Shown: piece by piece, positions 7,750-14,616 of the stretch
How positions within the stretch are numbered: position 1 is the first letter of the stretch
How the letters are laid out: the number at the start of each line of letters is the position of its first letter
Notes under the pieces: generated by a model
The model's input: the letters and a program-made list of their open reading frames with translations, nothing else
What the model was told of the DNA's origin: nothing
The model's database searches: none
Position numbers and translations under genes: made by a program
DNA from: JBHIEE01 sp046760445
GTDB taxonomy: Bacteria > Acidobacteriota > Aminicenantia > JdFR-78
Direction: 5' to 3'
Assembly (NCBI GenBank): GCA_046760445.1
Contig: JBHIEE010000050.1
Coordinates: 1-18,710 of the forward strand
DNA: 18,710 nt

Positions 7750-8493
7750 CTAACCTTTTCTTTCCATTGGATTAAACTCAACCTGGGTATATCCCTCAGG
7801 AATATCATAAGTCCCACTTGGAGCTGATTTTTCCTGGACATCTATTATCTCTTCAGATACCTTGTAGCTCGTGCCCATTATACTAACGGTGCTAAAGGAC
7901 AAAACTCGGTAACCATCTATTTTCTTTATCTCATCAAAGATATCTTTAAACATTGGATTTAAAGACATCACGCTGTCACTAAACTTCTGATAAGTTTCAT
8001 AATCAAGCTCGAGATCTTTCGTTGCCCAGATTTCCATATTCATACTCATCATTGCTCCTTTTAAATCCACGAGGTATTTCCGACAGTTCCAATCTTTAAT
8101 CTTCTTGGTCTCCCCAGTATCAGTTACGGCCGCTGTCATCTTAAACATCTGCATCATTTGCTGAGCCTGAGGGGGAAGAATTTTACTCAAATCAACTGGC
8201 AAATCAATCATTGAATAGGACTTTTTAGTATGATCAAGATGATATATTTTATTCTTATCGAGTCGAACAATAAATGAGCTTTCTTGACCAGAGTCATTTC
8301 TGTATTTATCCTTGCTCATCCAGGTGATAAGCGTCTCATCTTTTTCAGGATTGGTCTGTCCCATAATAGTAAAAGCTTCAGTATGTCTTTTTCCCTGAAT
8401 ATAAAGATCAGCTTGAATAACAGGAGTGAAAAGTATAGTAAGAGAAATCAAGCATAACCCAACCAGAATTAATAACCTATTTTTCACTTTCAT
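7750..8493 (-). CDS. Secreted DUF4412-type protein
   Basis: The 247-residue product has a Sec signal peptide (basic MKVKNR, hydrophobic core to ~25, likely cleavage after VIQA28) and a periplasmic domain that tracks a substrate-like fold: RLDKNKIYHLDHTKKSYSMIDLP, DWNCRKYLVDLKGAMMSMNMEIWATKDL, and the closing YDIPEGYTQVEF. These features match DUF4412 proteins, distantly like the LolA/LolB lipoprotein-carrier fold; the biochemical role is unknown. A near-perfect AGGAGG ribosome site stands 5 bases before the ATG. It is first in a probable operon with the GTPase-GGDEF gene. There is no lipobox cysteine at the cleavage site, so it is predicted to be soluble and periplasmic. Confidence 0.72.
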   Translation of the reverse strand: MKVKNRLLILVGLCLISLTILFTPVIQADLYIQGKRHTEAFTIMGQTNPEKDETLITWMSKDKYRNDSGQESSFIVRLDKNKIYHLDHTKKSYSMIDLPVDLSKILPPQAQQMMQMFKMTAAVTDTGETKKIKDWNCRKYLVDLKGAMMSMNMEIWATKDLELDYETYQKFSDSVMSLNPMFKDIFDEIKKIDGYRVLSFSTVSIMGTSYKVSEEIIDVQEKSAPSGTYDIPEGYTQVEFNPMERKG

Positions 8494-8517
8494 AAGAACC
8501 TCCTTTTTATCTTTTTT

Positions 8518-8546
8518 ACTATACAGTATTATCGCTCAGAGTTCAA
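8518..8546 (-). promoter_or_regulatory. Sigma-70-type promoter for the DUF4412/GTPase-GGDEF pair
   Basis: On the minus strand TTGAAC (8541-8546) and TATAGT (8518-8523) are separated by exactly 17 bases, 24 bases before the ATG at 8493, with AGGAGG between. It shares the 127-base divergent gap with the promoter of the beta-barrel gene. Confidence 0.55.
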
Positions 8547-8576
8547 TTATTTTATCAAAATTAATGAATAAAACAG

Positions 8577-8605
8577 TTGACAACTGGATAAAAAAGAAGT
8601 AAATT
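8577..8605 (+). promoter_or_regulatory. Sigma-70-type promoter for the beta-barrel gene
   Basis: A perfect TTGACA (8577-8582), a 17-base spacer and TAAATT (8600-8605, four of six) precede the ATG at 8621. The predicted start near 8612 would leave a leader of only about 9 bases, consistent with the absence of a Shine-Dalgarno sequence. Confidence 0.5.
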
Positions 8606-8620
8606 AATTTTAAAGTAAAA

Positions 8621-10183
8621 ATGGGGAAAAAAGGAATAGTCCTTTCAGCCTTTCTTCTTTTTCAAATGAGCTTTTTTACACTTTCCCCCATCTATTCAAC
8701 CGAAAAAGATACACCATTAAATATCACTTCAGCTGAGTTAAGTTTGAATAACTATCGGATCTTTCCAGTAAAAAAACCACAATTTGATTATATAAGTACT
8801 CTTTCCGCTAACTCCAAATCTTTAGGACTTAAACAAACAGAAGATAAAGCGCTTCTCGCTCAGTCTAATACCAAATGGGCAATAAGAGCATACCAGAGAC
8901 ATATCTTAGATAGTCGAAAGTATAACTTTCTCTTAAATCAATCCCTCCCTGTAAGGAAAGAACTAAAAAATACTCAAGCTAAAGTTAAGTTTTTGGTTGT
9001 TCCTTATATATTATCTCCCAATACACCATCTTCAAACTGGCAAGTATTTGGGACAAAAGGAACAAATTTATCTTTATTTGGAGAAATAGATTCAAACACT
9101 AAATGGAAATTTTTTAGTCAGTTCTGGCAATCAGGCCTTGCCTTTGGATTTAACAATGTGTCCACAACAAACTGGAATGCTTACGGAGATGTTATTTTAA
9201 AAAATATAAATAATCACTTTTTCAGATTTGCTCTGGGAATTGAAGAAAGATATGCTAACCCCCGATTAAATCTAATGAAAAACCGCAGCCTATGGACAGG
9301 TTCAATTCTCATTTCTGATCACTGGACTATTTCTTCTATTTTCTCTCTTTCTTGTGGAATCAAATATGACTACCTCCAGTGGTCAACACCTCTAAATTTA
9401 ATTAGTCCGGATATCACCATTTCTTTATACTTTTCTGAATCCATCCAAATCTCAGGTGGATTTTCATATGACTGGTCAACTCCAGGAGAAATAAGCTTCA
9501 TTAATCCTGAAGAATTAAACTATTTACCAGTTTCCCTGCCTTCTAACCTTGCTCCAGAAAGTTCCTTTAAATATTTCTTGAATTTTGAAAAATCATTTGG
9601 TCCTCAAAGTCTAATAAATATTAAAGCCTATTATGAGAAAATCAATAATCAATTATTTAAAATGCCTTACACCATACTTGGAAATACTAATCAACTGGAA
9701 TTTATTTACTTTATTTACAATCTCGGAGAAGCTGAAGATAAAGGAATTGACATTACCCTTTCTCAAGGAATAGGCTCAATAATTGAAGGCTCAATTTCTT
9801 ATGGATTTATCTATTCTGAATACAACCAGAATTTAATTTCTCTTCCTCAAATAATTCCTGAAGAATTTCTGAAAACCAGAGCTATTCATATTTTCTCATC
9901 TTTAATCAAAGCTAAGCTCCCTATTACTAATACCCTCGTCTTAGTGAGCTATAATTGGACATCAGCTATCCCATTAAGAGGAAAGTATTCCTTTCCTTGT
10001 TCAAAATCTAGGTTAAAGATAAAACAGGAATTACCATTTTTAAGTTTACCTAATGGTAAAATCCAAGTATTGATTGATTTTATTAATTTTTTAGATGACA
10101 ATGACTTGCTTCAAAATAATGAATGGATTGTTTTGATTCCTTATCCCAAAAAAATTGCGGGAGGAATAGAAATCAAATTTTAA
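8621..10183 (+). CDS. Outer-membrane beta-barrel protein, TonB-receptor-like barrel without a plug
   Basis: The 520-residue product starts with a signal peptide (MGKKG, hydrophobic to about residue 25). From ~130 onward it alternates short amphipathic strands and polar loops rich in aromatic residues, ending AGGIEIKF with a C-terminal phenylalanine, as outer-membrane barrels do. Segments such as LAPESSFKYFLNFEKSFG, IKAYYEKINNQLFKMPY and YNLGEAEDKGIDITLSQG match barrel-strand patterns of TonB-dependent receptors (the YNLGEAEDKGID part corresponds to the N-x-G-x-A-x-x-x-G motif). No plug domain or TonB box is seen, and the protein is short for such a receptor. It may be a passive pore or a partial relative. 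No Shine-Dalgarno. Substrate cannot be inferred. It precedes the kinase gene but has its own promoter. Confidence 0.75.
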   Translation: MGKKGIVLSAFLLFQMSFFTLSPIYSTEKDTPLNITSAELSLNNYRIFPVKKPQFDYISTLSANSKSLGLKQTEDKALLAQSNTKWAIRAYQRHILDSRKYNFLLNQSLPVRKELKNTQAKVKFLVVPYILSPNTPSSNWQVFGTKGTNLSLFGEIDSNTKWKFFSQFWQSGLAFGFNNVSTTNWNAYGDVILKNINNHFFRFALGIEERYANPRLNLMKNRSLWTGSILISDHWTISSIFSLSCGIKYDYLQWSTPLNLISPDITISLYFSESIQISGGFSYDWSTPGEISFINPEELNYLPVSLPSNLAPESSFKYFLNFEKSFGPQSLINIKAYYEKINNQLFKMPYTILGNTNQLEFIYFIYNLGEAEDKGIDITLSQGIGSIIEGSISYGFIYSEYNQNLISLPQIIPEEFLKTRAIHIFSSLIKAKLPITNTLVLVSYNWTSAIPLRGKYSFPCSKSRLKIKQELPFLSLPNGKIQVLIDFINFLDDNDLLQNNEWIVLIPYPKKIAGGIEIKF

Positions 10184-10336
10184 TAATATATTTTTTTGGA
10201 TTTCCGATTCAATTTTTTGGATTATTTTAAAAAATCCGAAACTTTGAATTAAGGATATGAAACAAAAAAGCAAAGAAGAAAAAGGGGAAACCTTGCATTT
10301 AACAAAGGCAAAATTTTTTGAAATGATAAAAATGAA

Positions 10337-10346
10337 TTGTTAACAA
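10337..10346 (+). promoter_or_regulatory. Palindrome next to the sigma-54 promoter
   Basis: TTGTTAACAA is a perfect 10-bp palindrome ending 4 bases before the -24 element. A looser dyad CCTTG...CAAAGG lies at 10291-10308, about 70-86 bases upstream of the predicted transcription start, and GGATT...AATCC faces itself further up (about 10219-10237). Any of these could be the activator or repressor site. The assignment is a guess from position. Confidence 0.3.
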
Positions 10347-10350
10347 GAAT

Positions 10351-10366
10351 TGGCACAAATATTGCA
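10351..10366 (+). promoter_or_regulatory. Sigma-54 (RpoN) -24/-12 promoter
   Basis: TGGCAC (10351-10356), five bases, then TTGCA (10362-10366) fits the RpoN consensus TGGCAC-N5-TTGCW exactly, with the correct GG-to-GC spacing. The start would be near 10377, about 10 bases before the kinase ATG. It stands directly before a kinase and an NtrC-type regulator, and the regulator has the GAFTGA loop needed to activate sigma-54, so positive autoregulation is likely. Confidence 0.85.
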
Positions 10367-10386
10367 GAAAATATTTATCAGAAATA

Positions 10387-13224
10387 ATGAAGAAAAAATA
10401 TTTAGCTCTAATCCCATTTTTAATACTAATTATTCTTGGAACCATAAATATCTATCGAAAAGCTACCTGGAAAGAACCTTCTGATGGTGTGATTTGGAAA
10501 AATAAAGAAGGCGAACTAACAGCAATTAAAATAGAAAGAAATGGTCCAGCTTTTCGGGCCGGACTTAAAAAAGGAGATATTCTTTATTCTATTAATGGAA
10601 ATCCCGTTAAAAATAAAATTGATCTAGTAAAAAATTTATGGGTAACGGGAACAAACCAAAAAGTTATTTACCAGATAAATCGCCAAGGACAAATAATTTT
10701 TCCAACTTTTAGACTTACCCAAAAAGGGGTTAACCTTATTTATTTCTATTTAGTATTAATTGGTTTGATTACTATTGTTATTGGTCTGATTGTTATTCTT
10801 AATTCAAAAAAACCGATTAGTCTTTCTGATGCTTATTTTTATCTTCTTACCTTAGCTTTTTTCTCTTTTTATATCTTCTCCCCAACTGGCAAATTGGACA
10901 CCTTAGATTACAGTTTTTATTGGCTTGATAAAACAGCTTTTCTTCTCTTTCCTCCTCTTTTCCTTCATTTCTTTTTAATTTTTCCTCAGAGAAAAAAAAT
11001 AATCAAAAGATCTTCTTTTTTAACAATACTTTTATATCTTCCCGCTTTCTTTCTCTTAACAGGAAAAATATTCTTGCATCTTTCAAAAATAATAAATTCT
11101 GATGCTCAGTTAACGCTTAATTTACATCAGCTTTCTCAAAAATCGGATTTAATTCATTTTGGGACATTTTCTATAGCTACCTTAGGAATTATCTTCTATA
11201 ATTTTAAAAACCCAGTCAATTTGTTAGTAAAAAAACAACTCAAATGGATTCTTTATGGACTTGGACTCGGAACTATCCCTTTCACTATTTTCTACATTCT
11301 GCCTTATGTCACAGGTAAAATCCCTTCTTCAGAAGCAGAATTGACTGTTCTTCTCCAAGCTCTTATTCCCCTCACCTTTGCTTATTCTATTTCTAAATAT
11401 AGATTAATGGATTTTGAAATTTTACTTAAAAAAGCCGCCACTTTAATCTTTTCTTTCCTTATTATTTCAGCTGTTTATTTCATTTTCACCTCTCGCACAG
11501 GAGTGCCGAGCGAGGACAGAGTTACTGTTTTATTTTTAGGCTTAATCGCTATTATCCTTGGAGCTACTCTTTTTTCTCCTCTTAAAAAATTTCTCCAAAC
11601 TCTATTTGACAGAATCTTTTACAAACGAAGTTATCATTATCGAAAAACATTATTAACAATAAGTAAAAGACTCAGTTCAGAAAGAGACTTAGCAAAACTA
11701 TCCCAATCATTGGTTGATCTAATTTCGAATGCAGTTTCAGTCAATCACTTAGCTCTTCTTCTTCCTCAAAAAAATCCAAGTAGTTTTAGAATTTATAAAG
11801 GCACAGGAAAAAACTTCCTTGCTAAAAACAACTTTAGTTTTTCTGCCTCTTTTATTGCAAGACTTCAAAAGGCAGAATTTTTAACTTTTTATTCTCTTCA
11901 AGAAATGGAAAAGGAGTTTCCAAAAGACTATAAAAATTTAGCTTTATTAGGATATTTTCATTATCTTCCCTTCAAAGTTGATGGAAAAATAAAAATTGTC
12001 GGCTGTTTGGGAATGGGGAAAAAGAAAGATAATACTTTTTTAAACAGTGAAGATTGGGATCTTCTTAAAACAATTTCTACACCAGCTGCTTTAGCCTTAG
12101 AAAATGCCTATCTTTATAATCAAGCAAAAATCCGTTCTCTCCAACTGGAGCAATTAAAGGATTACAGCCAAAACATCATCGAAAGCTTGACTGTTGGAGT
12201 ATTGGTCTTAGATAAGGAAGAGAAAATAATAAGTTGGAATCGAGTTCTGGAAGAAATATTCCGGAAAAAGAAAGAAGAAGTTATTAATCAAGAGATGAAA
12301 AAAGTGTTTGGAAAAGAAAATTATAAAGTTATTTTTCCTTCAAAGACTCAGGAAAATTTCCGATTGCTGAGCGAAATAAGTTTACTTCTTCCTTCTGGAG
12401 AAAAAAAGATTTTTGACATAGTAAAAACTCCACTGCTGGATAACAATCTAAAACCATACGGGACAATTATTGTATTTGATGATATCACTGAAAAAATAGC
12501 TCTCCAGCAACAATTGGTTACTTCGGAAAAATTAGCTTCTCTTGGTTTACTCTCAGCTGGAGTAGCTCATGAAATCAATACCCCTCTTACTGGTATTTCA
12601 AGCTATGTTCAAATGCTTCAAAAAAGTTTTCCGAAAGAGCATCCTCATCTTAGACTTATCCAAAAAATTGAATCTCAAACAGAAAGAGTGGCCAAAATAG
12701 TGAAAACGCTACTGGATTTCTCTCGCCAACCAGATTTTTCATTCTACCGAGTAGACTTAGCTCAAATTCTCAAAGAAATTCTATCCTTAATTGAATATAA
12801 GTTGAAAAAGATGAATATTCGAGTTAAGTTGAATTTTTCCAAAATAAGACCAATCTGGGCCAATGGTGAACGACTTCAACAGGTGTTTATAAACATTATC
12901 TTAAATGCTCTTGACGCTATGCCTAAAGGAGGAGACTTAAAAATTGATTTATATCAAGAAAACTCTGAAGCAGTCATTACTATAAAAGACAGTGGCGCGG
13001 GAATAAAAAAGGAACACTTACCTAATATTTTTGACCCATTCTTCACTACTAAGGGATTAGGTAAAGGCACTGGATTAGGTCTTTCAATAAGCTACGCCAT
13101 AATTAAAGAACATGAAGGTCAGATTTTAGTGGAAAGTGAATTAGGAAAAGGAACAACTTTTTTGATAAAAATCCCAACAAATTTAGATTCAGCAAAAAAT
13201 CAACCACTAAAACAATCAGTTTAA
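10387..13224 (+). CDS. Membrane histidine kinase with extracytoplasmic PDZ, GAF and PAS domains (NtrB type)
   Basis: The 945-residue protein has a first membrane helix (5-22), a PDZ-like domain (~33-108; GPAFRAGLKKGDILYSINGNPV) on the outer face, then some eight to nine membrane helices to ~395. A basic DRIFYKRSYHYRKTL segment (from 408) leads to a GAF-like domain (~425-575), a PAS domain (~590-705; ESLTVGVLVLDKEEKIISWN), the phospho-acceptor box GVAHEINTPL with His728, and the ATP-binding domain with NALDAM, DSGAGI and FFTTKGLGKGTGLGLS. All catalytic boxes are intact. It is predicted to phosphorylate the downstream regulator, six bases away. The signal is unknown; the PDZ may sense a misfolded or processed envelope protein, as in other stress sensors, which is speculation. 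The leader is short and no Shine-Dalgarno is visible. Confidence 0.9.
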   Translation: MKKKYLALIPFLILIILGTINIYRKATWKEPSDGVIWKNKEGELTAIKIERNGPAFRAGLKKGDILYSINGNPVKNKIDLVKNLWVTGTNQKVIYQINRQGQIIFPTFRLTQKGVNLIYFYLVLIGLITIVIGLIVILNSKKPISLSDAYFYLLTLAFFSFYIFSPTGKLDTLDYSFYWLDKTAFLLFPPLFLHFFLIFPQRKKIIKRSSFLTILLYLPAFFLLTGKIFLHLSKIINSDAQLTLNLHQLSQKSDLIHFGTFSIATLGIIFYNFKNPVNLLVKKQLKWILYGLGLGTIPFTIFYILPYVTGKIPSSEAELTVLLQALIPLTFAYSISKYRLMDFEILLKKAATLIFSFLIISAVYFIFTSRTGVPSEDRVTVLFLGLIAIILGATLFSPLKKFLQTLFDRIFYKRSYHYRKTLLTISKRLSSERDLAKLSQSLVDLISNAVSVNHLALLLPQKNPSSFRIYKGTGKNFLAKNNFSFSASFIARLQKAEFLTFYSLQEMEKEFPKDYKNLALLGYFHYLPFKVDGKIKIVGCLGMGKKKDNTFLNSEDWDLLKTISTPAALALENAYLYNQAKIRSLQLEQLKDYSQNIIESLTVGVLVLDKEEKIISWNRVLEEIFRKKKEEVINQEMKKVFGKENYKVIFPSKTQENFRLLSEISLLLPSGEKKIFDIVKTPLLDNNLKPYGTIIVFDDITEKIALQQQLVTSEKLASLGLLSAGVAHEINTPLTGISSYVQMLQKSFPKEHPHLRLIQKIESQTERVAKIVKTLLDFSRQPDFSFYRVDLAQILKEILSLIEYKLKKMNIRVKLNFSKIRPIWANGERLQQVFINIILNALDAMPKGGDLKIDLYQENSEAVITIKDSGAGIKKEHLPNIFDPFFTTKGLGKGTGLGLSISYAIIKEHEGQILVESELGKGTTFLIKIPTNLDSAKNQPLKQSV

Positions 13225-13230
13225 GAAAAA

Positions 13231-14616
13231 ATGTCTTCAAAAGGAATAATTCATATTATTGATGACGAACCAGTCATTCATGATGTCTTAGGAAATTTGT
13301 TTACTTCAGAAGGATATGAAGTTGAACTCTCATTTTCTGGAAAAGAGGCATTAAAAAAACATTATGAAGGAAATTTTGACTTGGTTCTTCTTGACCTGAT
13401 GATGCCAGATACTGACGGCATTCAGATTTTAGAACAACTAAAAAAAATAGACCCTAACTTAATGATCATTATCATTACCGCGTATGCTTCAGTGGAATCA
13501 GCTATTTCTACTATGAAATTGGGAGCTTTCGATTATATTCAGAAGCCTTTTAAACATGAAGAATTACTCTTGACTATCGAAAGAGCTATTCAGCATAAGA
13601 AATTAAAAGAAGAAAACATAAGATTAAGAGAAGAATTAAAAGAGAAATTCAAATTTGAAAATATAATCGGGAAAAGTCATGCAATGATGAAGGTTTTTCA
13701 ATTAATCAAATCCATTGCTCCAACCAGAAGCACAATCCTTCTTCAGGGTGAAAGTGGAACAGGAAAAGAATTGGCCGCAAAAGCTATTCATCAAAACAGT
13801 CCTCGGGTAAACTTTCCCTTTGTGGTGGTTAATAGTGGAAGTCTTCCTTCTGATTTACTAGAAAGTAATCTTTTTGGTCATGTAAAAGGAGCTTTTACAG
13901 GAGCAATAAGTCACAAAAAAGGACTGTTTGAAGTTGCAGACAAAGGAACAATATTTTTTGATGAAATTTCCACCTTAAACCCAGAAACTCAGGCAAAACT
14001 ATTGAGAGTGATTCAAGAAAAAGAATTTATGAGATTGGGTGGAACGAAAACAATTAAAGTCGATGTCAGAATAATTGCTGCTACTAACACTGATCTAAAA
14101 GAATTAGTTGACCGTAGGGAATTTCGGGAAGATTTATACTATCGATTAAATGTAATAAAGATTGAGTTGCCTTCTTTAAAAGAAAGAAAAGATGATATTC
14201 CTCTCCTTATCCAGCACTTTATCGAGATGTATAATCAGGAAAATAATAAAAAAATCAAAGGAGTCTCAGAAGAAGTATTAGATATTTTGATGAACTACGA
14301 CTGGCCAGGGAATATCAGAGAATTAGAAAATGTAATTGAACGAGCAGTAGTTTTATGTGATTCAGATATTATTACTAAACATTTTTTACCCAATAATCTT
14401 CTGGAGAATAATTCAAATGAGGATAAATTTCTACTCTCAATTAACAATAATACATCTCTAAAAGAGTTAACCAAAGAATATCAAAAAAGAATAATCATCA
14501 AAGCCTTAAGAGAAGCCAAAGGAGTTCAGAAAGAAGCAGCTGAAATTTTAAATATTAAACCAACTACTCTTAATGAAATGATTAAAAGATTAAAAATAGA
14601 TGTTAAAAATTTTTAA
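13231..14616 (+). CDS. NtrC-family sigma-54-dependent response regulator
   Basis: The 461-residue regulator has a receiver domain (6-120) with the acidic pair Asp11-Asp12, phospho-acceptor Asp55 in DLVLLDLMMPD and Lys in QKPF. The AAA+ domain follows, with Walker A GESGTGKE at 173-180, GAFTGA at 220-225 (the sigma-54 contact loop), Walker B-like GTIFFDEIS and the arginine-finger region FREDLYYRLNVI. A Fis-type helix-turn-helix closes the protein (KGVQKEAAEILNIKPTTLNEMIKRLKI). All key residues are present, so it should be an active enhancer-binding protein. Only six bases separate it from the kinase, with a weak AAGAAAAA before the ATG, so translation is probably coupled. Its targets are unknown, but the consensus sigma-54 promoter upstream of the kinase is the obvious one. 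Confidence 0.95.
   Translation: MSSKGIIHIIDDEPVIHDVLGNLFTSEGYEVELSFSGKEALKKHYEGNFDLVLLDLMMPDTDGIQILEQLKKIDPNLMIIIITAYASVESAISTMKLGAFDYIQKPFKHEELLLTIERAIQHKKLKEENIRLREELKEKFKFENIIGKSHAMMKVFQLIKSIAPTRSTILLQGESGTGKELAAKAIHQNSPRVNFPFVVVNSGSLPSDLLESNLFGHVKGAFTGAISHKKGLFEVADKGTIFFDEISTLNPETQAKLLRVIQEKEFMRLGGTKTIKVDVRIIAATNTDLKELVDRREFREDLYYRLNVIKIELPSLKERKDDIPLLIQHFIEMYNQENNKKIKGVSEEVLDILMNYDWPGNIRELENVIERAVVLCDSDIITKHFLPNNLLENNSNEDKFLLSINNNTSLKELTKEYQKRIIIKALREAKGVQKEAAEILNIKPTTLNEMIKRLKIDVKNF

Noticed and set aside
7605..7841. Minus-strand frame bridging the DUF4412 and GTPase genes
   Set aside because: It overlaps both real genes out of frame and has no recognisable motif.
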